A stretch of 35,824 nucleotides of DNA, from contig CAJWVZ010000024.1 of NCBI GenBank assembly GCA_913048385.1, forward strand, positions 1-35,824. The letters run 5' to 3'. A program made the position numbers and the translations under genes. Numbering within the stretch: the first letter of the stretch is position 1; each line of letters begins with the position of its first letter. This document shows, piece after piece, positions 8,588 to 16,907 of this stretch. A model generated the notes under the pieces. The model was not told the origin of the DNA. It did not search any database and saw nothing but the letters and a program-made list of their open reading frames with translations. This DNA comes from an uncultured Gammaproteobacteria bacterium. Lineage in GTDB: Bacteria; Pseudomonadota; Gammaproteobacteria; Pseudomonadales; Pseudohongiellaceae.

Positions 8588-9058
8588 ATGCAAAAGGTAA
8601 ACGTTCGCTTTGATGTATGGGTGCAGCTAATCGGAATGCTCGGGGTTCTTGGAGGGCTAATCTTTGTCGGCCTCGAGATGAAACAATCACAACAAATAGC
8701 GCTTGCCGCGCAACAGCAAGCCAGAACCGCCGCTCTTGTCTCGATCATTGGCTCTTTTTCTGAGGCAGTAGTTCCGGCAAATTGGGGAGATATGGTTTCT
8801 GCCACTCTTGACTCCGAAAGTGGGCACGAAAAAGAGCTTGGCAATAATGCTGCTTATCAGCTTTGGATGTTATATGAAAATGACCATCTTCAGCATAAGC
8901 TTGGCTTAATGGATGAAGGTGTGTGGGAAGCAAAAGTAGCGTCTATGCAAAATTTATACAGTAATTGTGACGTGCGTTTTGTAAGTGATCTTGCGCTAAC
9001 TTATGCAGACAGGGCTTTAACAGAGCTTGTAAAAGCTGACACTGAGCCTTGTAATTAG
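8588..9058 (+). CDS. Membrane-anchored hypothetical protein (156 aa)
   Basis: The N-terminus has one membrane helix (about residues 10-27, IGMLGVLGGLIFVGLEM). A Gln/Ala-rich amphipathic helix of the form KQSQQIALAAQQQAR follows. This helix-plus-coiled-segment layout is seen in a widespread family of uncharacterised gammaproteobacterial proteins whose soluble part is helical. The rest holds YENDHLQHKLGLMDEGVW and two Cys (about 123 and 155). AGAGG lies six bases upstream of the ATG. It starts 18 bp after the amidohydrolase stop, so it is likely on the same transcript. I recognise the general architecture but no function. Confidence 0.7.
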   Translation: MQKVNVRFDVWVQLIGMLGVLGGLIFVGLEMKQSQQIALAAQQQARTAALVSIIGSFSEAVVPANWGDMVSATLDSESGHEKELGNNAAYQLWMLYENDHLQHKLGLMDEGVWEAKVASMQNLYSNCDVRFVSDLALTYADRALTELVKADTEPCN

Positions 9059-9106
9059 ATTATATTATAACGAGCGGTATTAGTTCTGTTGCTTCAAAAG
9101 TAAGGG

Positions 9107-9955
9107 ATGCATGAAAATATGATAGATTCCATTGATCACCTTATTATAGCGGTTGAAAATTTGGAGAACGCAGAGAGCAATTATCAAAAAATTTTTGGTT
9201 TCCCTCCAGTTTGGCAAGGCGAGCATGAAAAATTAGGAACACGCAATTCGATTTTTAATTTTAGCAACACATATATAGAGCTTTTGTCTGCAAGCGGCAG
9301 AGGCGCTGGAGCAGATTTTGTTAGCAAGGTCTTAAGTACGCAAGGAGAAGGGCTGTGTGGCATTGCTTTGGGCACCCGCAATATTGAGAAGATAAAAACC
9401 GAACTGTGGCAAAAAGGGTTTGTTGATGCCTCTCCGTCAAAGGGAGAGGGTGTGAATCAAAAAGAAAATAAGGTTCGGCACTGGAAAAATTTATATTTAC
9501 CTGTTGAACTAATGCGCGGCCTTTTTGCATTCGTTATTGAGCATGTTGAGGGTGAGCTTCCGATTAAAGATGTCGGGGCTTCCGGTGTCAGTAAACTAGA
9601 TCACGTTGTCATAAATACTACTGACGCCGATAAATTTATCGAAGTTTATCGCGATTTTTTTCAAATTCGATTAGCTCTCGATACGGTCATAGAGCACTGG
9701 GGACATCGGATGCTTTTTTTTCGATTGAATAAAACTACGCTTGAGGTCGTAGAAAAATCTGATACAGGAAATAATGACGACCGCCTATGGGGGTTGGCTT
9801 GGGAAGTGAAAAATTTGGATGCAGCATGTGAGAGATTGATTCTTGAGGGTGTTGAAGTAAGCAATATAAAAAATGGATTAAAAAAAGATACACGTGTGGT
9901 GACTATAAAGTCTCATAATCACAACGTGCCCACTATGCTTATTCAACACAGCTAA
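9107..9955 (+). CDS. Two-module VOC / glyoxalase-like protein
   Basis: This is a vicinal-oxygen-chelate fold protein of the glyoxalase-like type. It has two modules, at about residues 5-150 and 185-280. Each begins with a His ligand strand (SIDHLIIAVENL; KLDHVVINTTDA) and has a Glu ligand strand (TYIELLS; TLEVVEK), which is the standard 2-His/2-Glu metal site layout. VOC enzymes include dioxygenases, lyases and glutathione-dependent transferases. The nearby glutathione S-transferase gene is suggestive only. The start is uncertain. ATG 9107 has AAGGG directly abutting it, whereas ATG 9119 (giving MIDSIDHL, a common N-terminus in this family) has the same AAGGG 12 bases upstream. It is followed 56 bp later by an AhpD-like gene. 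Confidence 0.82.
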   Translation: MHENMIDSIDHLIIAVENLENAESNYQKIFGFPPVWQGEHEKLGTRNSIFNFSNTYIELLSASGRGAGADFVSKVLSTQGEGLCGIALGTRNIEKIKTELWQKGFVDASPSKGEGVNQKENKVRHWKNLYLPVELMRGLFAFVIEHVEGELPIKDVGASGVSKLDHVVINTTDADKFIEVYRDFFQIRLALDTVIEHWGHRMLFFRLNKTTLEVVEKSDTGNNDDRLWGLAWEVKNLDAACERLILEGVEVSNIKNGLKKDTRVVTIKSHNHNVPTMLIQHS

Positions 9956-10011
9956 GACGGAGTAAAATTGCAATTTTGTTTTAGTTGATCATTAAAAGAA
10001 GGGTTTATATT

Positions 10012-10584
10012 TTGATTCACAAAGATATTAGTCGTTTTCCACTTGCTGATGTAAGTGAACTTCCTGATGATTTGCAGGGCCGGGTTAAAGAGATTCAAGA
10101 CAAAATGGGTTTTATCCCGAATATCTTCGCTTCGCTCGCACATCGACCTCAAGAGCTTCGAGCGTTTTTTGATTATCATGACGCGCTTATGAACAAAAAC
10201 TGCGGACTGACGAAAGGAGAAAGGGAGATGATCGTAGTTGCAACATCTTCTCTGAATAATTGTACATATTGCGTTGTTTCGCACGGAGCGATTTTAAGGA
10301 TAAGGGAAAAAATTCCAAAATTGGGTGATCAAATCGCCGTCAACTTTAGGGAGGCTGACATTTCGGTCAGACAAAAGGCGATGTTAGAATTCGCAGTCAA
10401 GGTAGCTAAGCAAGCTGACGAAATTTGCAAGACTGATTTCGAGACTCTTCAATCTCACGGGTTTACGGAAGACGATATTTGGGATATTGGATCGATTACT
10501 GCTTTGTTTGCTCTTTCAAATCGCATAGCAAACATGGCCGGAATAAGACCTAACGATGAGTTCTATTCAATTGGAAGGGGTTAG
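10012..10584 (+). CDS. AhpD-like peroxidase-related protein (carboxymuconolactone decarboxylase family)
   Basis: A 190-residue all-helical protein of the carboxymuconolactone decarboxylase/AhpD superfamily, in the uncharacterised peroxidase-related subgroup. The AhpD redox motif is complete: C84-x-x-C87 followed by H91 (NCTYCVVSHG), with the preceding Glu-rich helix TKGEREMIVVATSS. The first part (FIPNIFASLAHRPQELRAF) and the late segment FALSNRIANM are typical of the subgroup. Such proteins are thought to reduce peroxides or act in disulfide relay in the cytoplasm; there is no signal peptide. I chose the TTG at 10012, which has AGAAGGG eight bases upstream. The TTG at 9985 lacks a site and adds nine residues. 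Unlike some AhpD relatives, both active-site positions are ordinary Cys. Confidence 0.88.
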   Translation: MIHKDISRFPLADVSELPDDLQGRVKEIQDKMGFIPNIFASLAHRPQELRAFFDYHDALMNKNCGLTKGEREMIVVATSSLNNCTYCVVSHGAILRIREKIPKLGDQIAVNFREADISVRQKAMLEFAVKVAKQADEICKTDFETLQSHGFTEDDIWDIGSITALFALSNRIANMAGIRPNDEFYSIGRG

Positions 10585-10715
10585 CGAGCTTTAATTAATT
10601 TTAATTACGGAATTAACGTTCTAGTTATTTCAAAAATATTCCTTTAGGTTTTTTTGGAATGTGGTTTCGAGCAATTAATCCCATTTTAGGATTGTGATTA
10701 CAAGCTCAACCGAGC

Positions 10716-11900
10716 TCAAGCTTGAACAACGACGTTTGCGTTTATTAAATCAGCGCAATTAGCCGCACTGTATCCAAGTTCCTCTAGAATTTCTGAGCTG
10801 TGCTGCCCAAGCTTGGGCGCGGGTATGCGCAATGAACTTTGTGTTAATTGGAACTGCGCAGCAGGAATAGGTTGACGCACCTCGCCAAATCCAGGAATAA
10901 CTTCACGAGTTACTGTGTTGCTTTCTACAATTTGAGGATGATTTAAAAGTTCTCCACGGTTAAGTAATGGGGCGCACGGCACATCATGACGATCAAGCAG
11001 TTCAAGTAGCTCGTTGGTCGAGCGTCTCTGGATTTCAGCACCTATGATCGCTCTCCGTTCCTTAGTATGCTCTCTGCGAGCGATCCCCGTTGCGAAACGC
11101 TTATCTGTAAGAAGATCGTCTCTTTCCAGCGCAGCACAAAGTGCCTTCCATTCCTTGTCTGAAACTGTGCTCAAAGTAATAAACCCATCTATACTCTCAT
11201 ATACTAAATCGATAGATGAAAAATTCTTGCTGTGATCCATTTGTTTCTCTGCAAAAGTGAGCCCATTCATGCCCTCGGGCCAGAAAAAAGCGACTGTCGC
11301 AGCGAGCATTGATAACTTAATATGCTGACCTTCGTTAAACCTTTCGCGGTGAAATAAAGCGCTAGACACGGCCTGGGCAGCCGTCAGAGCAGAAATTTTG
11401 TCAGCTATAATAATACGGAACATGCCTGGCCTACCGGTTTCTCGATTGGCTTGGATGTCAGTTGCACCTGAAAGACCTTGAATTATTGGATCATAAACTC
11501 TTTTATGAGCATACGGCCCGTCCTCTCCGAAGCCACTAATAGAAACAAAGATTATACCTGCGTTGCGTTGCCGGACTTTGTCTTCGCCAAAACCCATTCG
11601 TTCGATTGCTCCCGGGCGGAAATTTTGCAGTAAGACGTCGGCCGTTTCGATAAGTTGCCAGAGCACCTCCTGTCCTTCAGTGGTTTTTAAATCCAGTGCA
11701 AGAGATCTTTTGTTACGATTACACGAATAAAAAGTGGCAGATATATCGTTATGTTTTTCACCAAGGTGCCGCAGCTGTTCCCCGTAGAGGGGTTCGACTT
11801 TTATTACATCAGCGCCTTGATCACCGAGCATCATAGCGGCGACAGGTCCGGAGACCATGCTGGTTAGATCTAAAACTTTTATGCCGTCTAAGGGTCCCAT
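10716..11900 (-). CDS. CaiB/BaiF family (class III) CoA-transferase
   Basis: A formyl-CoA-transferase-like enzyme that moves CoA between carboxylic acids in the cytoplasm. At 394 residues it is full length. The N-terminus (LDGIKVLDLTSMVSGPVAAMMLGDQGADVIKVE) is the family's CoA-binding start. RNKRSLALDLKT and LLQNFRPGAIERMG follow. The catalytic Asp is D167 (IIADKISALTAAQA), at the position of the acyl-anhydride-forming Asp of formyl-CoA transferase. The C-terminal part has DVPCAPLLN and LGQHSSEILEELGY. AGGAAG sits six bases before the ATG. It is the last gene of a minus-strand operon, 10 bp after the GST stop. This suggests CoA activation of an acid produced or conjugated by its neighbours. 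Confidence 0.92.
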   Translation of the reverse strand: MGPLDGIKVLDLTSMVSGPVAAMMLGDQGADVIKVEPLYGEQLRHLGEKHNDISATFYSCNRNKRSLALDLKTTEGQEVLWQLIETADVLLQNFRPGAIERMGFGEDKVRQRNAGIIFVSISGFGEDGPYAHKRVYDPIIQGLSGATDIQANRETGRPGMFRIIIADKISALTAAQAVSSALFHRERFNEGQHIKLSMLAATVAFFWPEGMNGLTFAEKQMDHSKNFSSIDLVYESIDGFITLSTVSDKEWKALCAALERDDLLTDKRFATGIARREHTKERRAIIGAEIQRRSTNELLELLDRHDVPCAPLLNRGELLNHPQIVESNTVTREVIPGFGEVRQPIPAAQFQLTQSSLRIPAPKLGQHSSEILEELGYSAANCADLINANVVVQA

Positions 11901-11910
11901 GGAGTTCTTC

Positions 11911-12555
11911 CTAATTCATAATTTTTGGAGTGTTTTGAGTTTTTGCTCTTTTGTACGCCGGTCTTTCCGTCATATTAAATAGATATTTTTTTAATAAAGG
12001 AGATAGTTCTATTTGGCATCCGTCTGCCCAGGCTAAGCATGTCGTTAGGAATATATCAGTGATGCCAAATTTGTTTTGGATGAGGAATCGTCTGTTTTTT
12101 AAGCGGTGTTCTGCTACAGAGACATGCTTTTGGAAGTATGATTTTGCCGCCGCGATAGCATTAGGTGCTTCTCCGTATATTGGTGCCAATGCTTCGTGAC
12201 GTCTAATTACATAAAGGCTAGTCTCATCAAGTTCGCCGTAAATAAAGCTCAGCCATTCATCTTCCCGTGCTTTTTCTCTTGCGCATATCGGCGCGCCAAT
12301 ATTTCTTGCTGATCCATATTGATTTATAAGATAGCGACAAATGGCTAGGCTCTCTGAGATGAAAAAATCGTTATCTTGAAGTAAAGGAATTTTTTGTTTT
12401 GGATTAATTTCAGTAAATGCGTCGGTTTGAGTTTCTCCTGTCCGTGGACCGATGGGTTTAAGTTTATAGGAAAGTCCTAACTCTTCTGCAACCCATATCG
12501 GACGAATTGTTCGACTTGTGCCGGCCCCCCAGAGAATGATTTGCTTTGTATTCAT
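11911..12555 (-). CDS. Glutathione S-transferase
   Basis: A cytosolic GST of 214 residues with both expected domains. The N-terminal thioredoxin-like domain has a candidate catalytic Ser in GAGTSRTIRP (about residue 14), the cis-Pro segment QKIPLLQ, and the glutathione gamma-Glu binding motif SESLAICRYL. The C-terminal helical domain includes FGITDIFLTTCLAWA, which holds the N-capping box pattern. It could conjugate glutathione to an electrophile, isomerise, or do ether or dehalogenation chemistry. The subclass is not clear. It lies 50 bp after the SDR gene and 10 bp before the CoA-transferase, so the three are likely one transcript. No strong ribosome site is visible before the ATG. Confidence 0.9.
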   Translation of the reverse strand: MNTKQIILWGAGTSRTIRPIWVAEELGLSYKLKPIGPRTGETQTDAFTEINPKQKIPLLQDNDFFISESLAICRYLINQYGSARNIGAPICAREKAREDEWLSFIYGELDETSLYVIRRHEALAPIYGEAPNAIAAAKSYFQKHVSVAEHRLKNRRFLIQNKFGITDIFLTTCLAWADGCQIELSPLLKKYLFNMTERPAYKRAKTQNTPKIMN

Positions 12556-12605
12556 AGAAATTCAGTTATCAAATAGTAAATTGCAGGTATAAACGTTGTC
12601 AGAAA

Positions 12606-13370
12606 TCAGTGATTCCACCAAGCCAAATCTGAAAAAGAGCGTAAATCCAATTCGTGTGTCCAAACTGAGCGGTGTTGCTGGTGGAGGTGCAGATAAGTTT
12701 CTGCGATTTTTTCGGGGAGCATCAAGCCATCTTTCCCCATTCCTTTTTCTTCTTTCAATTGCTGAAATTTTTCTGCACCTAACATCTTACCTAGCGTATC
12801 TGGCGCCTCGACCGCTCCATCAATAATTACGTGAGCGATATGTATTCCTTTGCTCGCATATTCTGCGCTCAATGACTGGCAAAGCATTCTTCGACCACCC
12901 ATAGCCGCGGCATGCGAATGCTGTGACGCGTTGCCGCGGACCGAGGCGGTGGACGAGGTTACAAGAAGTGTGCCTCTGCCCCGATCTTCCATTTGAGGGA
13001 GAAGCGCGGAGGCGGTTCGGAAAAGAGCAAATGTTGCCATTCTCCAGCCAATCTCAAAAGCTTTATAAGATGTGTCAGTAAGAAGCCGGTTGCCAATTTG
13101 TGCACCTAAGTTAAACACAACAACCTCAATGGGACCGATTTCGGTTTCTATAAACGAAATCCGCTCCTCGATGCTTCCTTCCTCAACAGCATTGAGCAAG
13201 AATCCCGTTGCTTCCCCACCATCTTTATGTATCTTCGAAACTAATTTGTCGAGACCCTCTTGATCACTGCGTCTACATAATACCGAGTGATAATCTTCTT
13301 GAGAAAATCTTGCGCCAACGGTTCCACCTATGCCGGCTCCCGCTCCAATCACTAGACAAACTGGCTTCAT
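12606..13370 (-). CDS. SDR-fold protein lacking the YxxxK catalytic motif
   Basis: A 254-residue short-chain dehydrogenase/reductase fold protein. The cofactor motif is intact (VIGAGAGIGG, residues 7-16), as are the NAG-like strand end (VVVFNLGAQ) and the active-site Ser (S139/S140 in LLVTSST). The C-terminal half resembles an SDR subgroup that has HIAHVIIDGAV and a closing HELDLR. At the place of the Tyr-x-x-x-Lys pair it reads H153-A-A-A-M157 (SHAAAMGGRRML). Both catalytic residues are therefore replaced, and classical hydride transfer with this triad is unlikely. AAGGTGAT precedes the ATG by about six bases. First gene of the SDR-GST-CaiB operon. It may be a non-redox NAD(P)-binding protein or use different chemistry. 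Confidence 0.87.
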   Translation of the reverse strand: MKPVCLVIGAGAGIGGTVGARFSQEDYHSVLCRRSDQEGLDKLVSKIHKDGGEATGFLLNAVEEGSIEERISFIETEIGPIEVVVFNLGAQIGNRLLTDTSYKAFEIGWRMATFALFRTASALLPQMEDRGRGTLLVTSSTASVRGNASQHSHAAAMGGRRMLCQSLSAEYASKGIHIAHVIIDGAVEAPDTLGKMLGAEKFQQLKEEKGMGKDGLMLPEKIAETYLHLHQQHRSVWTHELDLRSFSDLAWWNH

Positions 13371-13672
13371 AGATCACCTTATTTTGAAAATGAAAATTTA
13401 AATACCTGAGCGCAATCGCTGACCAAGGTTGAATGCAAAACGTCGCAAAGATGCCGTATTTGTGATTAGAGATTATTTAACTACAATCTGTTTTGCAAGG
13501 CGTTTTGGTTTCTTAATATGCTGAGATAGGTCGGAGAATTAGGCGTTTAATTTGTTACAGGAAGCTGAATCTTGTAGGTCCAGTGATAAAGAACAGTCTG
13601 ATATATGCCTTCGTCGTTAAGGAGTGTTAAGATTTTAGGTTAGGTCGCACGTTAACTGTTAGTTGAGAGTCG
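13371..13672. promoter_or_regulatory. Divergent promoter region, SDR operon / amidase
   Basis: The 302-bp gap separates two divergent units and holds no gene I can support. On the plus strand TTGTGA (13460-13465) and TACAAT (13482-13487) are 16 bases apart, a reasonable sigma-70-like pair. It would give the amidase a leader of roughly 180 bases. I could not identify a matching minus-strand promoter. Confidence 0.3.
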
Positions 13673-15259
13673 ATGAGGCGCAATGAGATGGATATCAGTT
13701 CAAGAAACACTTTAAGAAAACCTATCGCTGTTATGATTTTGTCTTTAGGAATGTTTTCGTGCTCTCCAAATTCCCAAGAGCTGGATCTTGTTGAAACTAC
13801 AATCAGTGAAATTCAAGAAGCTTTGTTGAAGAAAAGAACGTCATGCTATGAAGTGGTTTCAGGTTATCTCGAGCGTATAGAAAAGTTTGATAACCCTGAG
13901 GGAATCAATGCCATCTCGATGATTAATTCAAACGCGTTGGCCAAGGCCCAAGAGATTGATCGGGTTCTGGCGGCCGGCGGTGCATTGCCTGAGTTATTTT
14001 GTGTCCCTATCGTCGTGAAGGATAACTTTGATACCCATGACCTGCCGACTACGGGTGGGTCTGTTATTTTGCGCAACAGTTATCCGCCCGATGACGCATT
14101 TATGGTAAGTCAGCTTCGATCCGCGGGCGCAATCATAATAGCAAAAACAAACATGGCGGAGTGGGCTTTCAGTCCGCGTGAAACAGTATCTTCATCAGTT
14201 GGTCGAACGGCTAACGCCTATGATACAAATTTTGTGCCTGCAGGGTCTTCAGGGGGCACAGCGTCGGCGGTTGCTGCTAATTTTGCAGTAGCTGGAATGG
14301 GGAGTGATACCGGAAACTCGATAAGAGGGCCTTCGTCGCATCTGGCCTTATTCGGAATTCGTTCCACAATAGGACTCACCAGTCGAGACGGAGTTATCCC
14401 GTTAATTTTTGATCGGGATATAGCTGGACCCATGTCCCGCACTGTCGAGGATGGCGTAAAGCTTTTTAATGTTGTGTCTAACTATGACGAAAATGACCCG
14501 CTCGCCGTTCCAGACAAGAGAGAATCAGACTATCGTGAATTTTTGAAGACAGATGGCCTGCGGGGTAAACGAATTGGTGTATTCAACCTCTTTGTTGATC
14601 GAGAATCGGCTGATGTAGAGATAAACGAAATTTTTTTTAAAGCTCTTGATGATATGCGGGCAGCTGGCGCTATTATCGTAAATTCTTTTTCGATAGAAAA
14701 TTTTGATTTAATTAGTGCTGAAGTTGAATCATGTCATAGTTTTCGCTATGACCTTAGCCAATATTTTCAGACTCTTGAAAAACCGCCATTAGACGATATT
14801 GGTCTTGTTTTACAGTCGGGCGATTTTGCCGTCGAATCGCGACTTGCTTTGGAATTTTATTCACAGTTTTCCTACCAAGACCCCCCAGACGAGCGTGAAA
14901 ATCCATGTGCGATTTGGCCAGATCATTCAGAACGAAATTTGCTTTTGAAAAACTCAGTTGCCGCTATGGATGACGCTAATTTAGATGCTGTGGTTTTTCC
15001 TACATGGTCGAATCCACCTGCACCCATAAATAAGGCTGTTGATGAATATTTGGGCGACAATAGCCAAGGATGGGTTCCTGCCGCGGGCTTGCCCGCGGTA
15101 ACTGTTCCGATGGGATTTTGGAGAGGTCGGCTTCCGGCTGGAATTCAGATTGTGGGTCGACCTTACTCTGAGGGGATGTTGATTGAAATTGCTTATGGGT
15201 TCGAGCAGGCCACTCATCATAGGAAGCCTCCGCTCGGGCTCCGTTCCCCTGCCGAATGA
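13673..15259 (+). CDS. Exported amidase (amidase-signature family)
   Basis: An amidase-signature hydrolase (GatA/AmiE fold) of 528 residues that cleaves carboxamides. The Ser-cisSer-Lys triad is visible: K116 in VVKDNFD, cis-Ser S193 in AGSSGGTAS, and nucleophile S217 in SDTGNSIRGPS. The usual second Gly of TGGS is Asn here, which some exported amidases tolerate. The N-terminus has a basic leader, then AVMILSLGMFSCS with C30 at a lipobox-like position. It could therefore be a lipoprotein or a cleaved periplasmic protein. The C-terminal segment GLPAVTVPMGF with LPAGIQIVGRPYSEG is typical of the family. ATG 13673 and ATG 13688 are both possible starts; the latter has AGG nine bases upstream. 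It converges on a sulfatase gene 36 bp away. Confidence 0.9.
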   Translation: MRRNEMDISSRNTLRKPIAVMILSLGMFSCSPNSQELDLVETTISEIQEALLKKRTSCYEVVSGYLERIEKFDNPEGINAISMINSNALAKAQEIDRVLAAGGALPELFCVPIVVKDNFDTHDLPTTGGSVILRNSYPPDDAFMVSQLRSAGAIIIAKTNMAEWAFSPRETVSSSVGRTANAYDTNFVPAGSSGGTASAVAANFAVAGMGSDTGNSIRGPSSHLALFGIRSTIGLTSRDGVIPLIFDRDIAGPMSRTVEDGVKLFNVVSNYDENDPLAVPDKRESDYREFLKTDGLRGKRIGVFNLFVDRESADVEINEIFFKALDDMRAAGAIIVNSFSIENFDLISAEVESCHSFRYDLSQYFQTLEKPPLDDIGLVLQSGDFAVESRLALEFYSQFSYQDPPDERENPCAIWPDHSERNLLLKNSVAAMDDANLDAVVFPTWSNPPAPINKAVDEYLGDNSQGWVPAAGLPAVTVPMGFWRGRLPAGIQIVGRPYSEGMLIEIAYGFEQATHHRKPPLGLRSPAE

Positions 15260-15295
15260 CTCTTTTCGCTGGATGTGCGAAGCTGAGAAGACTGA

Positions 15296-16621
15296 TTAAG
15301 GCCGGTTCCACATGTTTTTTAAAACTGTGCTACTGAATCTTTCCTGTCCATCGATAATGTAATTATGGAGTTCGGCCGCCTTTTCAGATTGCTCCCGAGT
15401 ATAGCTGTATGTCTCTGATGGGTCTCGTTTTAAATCGAATAACAAACCATATGGGGCATAGTAAGAATTGGCATTATCAAAACTGGGGACGGCGGCGCGA
15501 TAATGTGATTCCACGACTAGTTTCCATTGGCCACTCCGAACGCCAGCAATGCGATTTCGATCGAAAAGAAATAAGACGTCATGAGGTGACGATGCTCCAT
15601 TCGTCAAAAGGGATGAGATGTCTTTGCCATCTATATTTCTGTCCGATGGCAGTTCGACGCCTGCAAGGTTTAGGAGAGTCGGGAATATATCTATATTCAT
15701 CGCAGGTTCGTCCGATACTAATCCATGTGGTATATGGTCTTGCCACTGCGCAATAAAGGGTACGCGCTGACCACCCTCCCACGAACTACCTTTACGATCT
15801 CGATAAGGTCCAGGACTTCCTTCGAACCAAGGGCCATTGTCCGAGGTAAAAATGACTAAGGTACTCTCACTTAAGTTTAAGCGTTCGAGCGTGCGTAAAA
15901 CCTCGCCGACACTCCAGTCTATAGTCTCGACAATATCGCCGTAGAGGCCGGCATCAGACTGGCCACTAAATTGGTTGGATACATATAACGGAACATGGGG
16001 AAAGGTATGTGGCATGTATAAAAAGAAAGGCTCGTCTTGATTGGTTTCAATAAACCGGACAGCTTCCCGTGTGTAACGTTCGGTTAGTGTGCTTTGGTCA
16101 ACTGGCGTTTCTATAACTGCGTTTTGTCGATACAACTCGAATGGTGTCATATCGTTGCTATGGAGCACGCCAAAAAATTCGTCAAACCCTTGGGTGATCG
16201 GCGACCATTCCAAGCGACTACCTAGATGCCACTTTCCAAAAAGAGCTGTTTGATACCCATCCGGTTTTAGGGCCTCAGCGAGACTTAACTCATCGTCAGC
16301 TAAGTGAACATTATTGGTGGGCCGAGCGACGTCACTAACAATATCAAGCCTTATCGGGTATCTGCCAGTCAATAAGCCGCCCCGAGAAGCCGTGCATACG
16401 TTTGCACTGGAGTAAAAACTGTTAAGCCGAGCGCCTCGTTGGGCCATTTGATCTAGATTCGGTGTTTTGATCAACTCTGAGCCATAGACCCCTATATCGC
16501 CATAACCAAGATCGTCGGCCATAATTACGATGAAATTGGTTTTTTGCGTAGGTTGCGCATAAACGATATTGAGTAAGTTCGGAATGAAGGCGGATAGGCA
16601 ATAGATAAGGATTTTTTTCAT
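15296..16621 (-). CDS. Exported sulfatase (arylsulfatase type)
   Basis: An alkaline-phosphatase-fold sulfatase that hydrolyses sulfate esters in the periplasm. After the signal peptide (about 1-22, ending YAQ) comes the metal motif IVIMADDLGYGD. The formylglycine motif is next, C76-T-A-S-R (NVCTASRGGLLTGRYP). The Cys-x-Ala-x-Arg form is a less common variant of C-x-P-x-R but keeps the maturation residues. Further family blocks are FGKWHLG, the second Asp-Asn metal site IFTSDNGPW, and the C-terminal WKLVVE. At 441 residues it is the normal length. AGGAG lies five bases before the ATG. It needs a formylglycine-generating enzyme or anSME elsewhere in the genome. The second sulfatase is divergent across 286 bp. 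The natural substrate, possibly an algal polysaccharide or aryl ester, is unknown. Confidence 0.93.
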   Translation of the reverse strand: MKKILIYCLSAFIPNLLNIVYAQPTQKTNFIVIMADDLGYGDIGVYGSELIKTPNLDQMAQRGARLNSFYSSANVCTASRGGLLTGRYPIRLDIVSDVARPTNNVHLADDELSLAEALKPDGYQTALFGKWHLGSRLEWSPITQGFDEFFGVLHSNDMTPFELYRQNAVIETPVDQSTLTERYTREAVRFIETNQDEPFFLYMPHTFPHVPLYVSNQFSGQSDAGLYGDIVETIDWSVGEVLRTLERLNLSESTLVIFTSDNGPWFEGSPGPYRDRKGSSWEGGQRVPFIAQWQDHIPHGLVSDEPAMNIDIFPTLLNLAGVELPSDRNIDGKDISSLLTNGASSPHDVLFLFDRNRIAGVRSGQWKLVVESHYRAAVPSFDNANSYYAPYGLLFDLKRDPSETYSYTREQSEKAAELHNYIIDGQERFSSTVLKNMWNRP

Positions 16622-16719
16622 TTTTGCTCCTGACTGAACTTTTGCGTGAATGCATTCTATCTGTGAATAACAAATTCTTCCAATCCGCTTTTTAAAACAC
16701 CAGTAGGGCTTTAAAAATT

Positions 16720-16750
16720 TTGGAAAAAAGTACGAGCACCCCTAGGTATG
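16720..16750 (+). promoter_or_regulatory. Promoter-like element shared with 22151-22181
   Basis: TTGGAA (16720-16725), 17 bases, then TAGGTATG (16743-16750), with CCCC immediately before the TAGG. The same layout, TTGGCA-N17-TAGGAATG preceded by CCCCC, occurs upstream of the second TonB receptor. It could be a promoter with a non-standard -10 or the site of a shared activator. It lies about 158 bp before the sulfatase start. Confidence 0.3.
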
Positions 16751-16907
16751 CAAGGCTAATTTCGGATTTTATCCACGATTTCTCTGTTAGTTTCCATTAA
16801 GAATATGATCGTACTTTAGGGGATAAGATAATTTCTGTAAGATTTAGTTGAATCTGGATTTTTGTCTTTTTACGCGTGTGCTTATTTAAGCACTAGGAGC
16901 TTAGGAA

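Noticed and set aside
8173-8844. 223-residue minus-strand open frame
   Set aside because: It is antisense to the amidohydrolase and its neighbour, is Ser/Thr/Pro-rich, and has no ribosome site or domain. The plus-strand frames are clearly coding.
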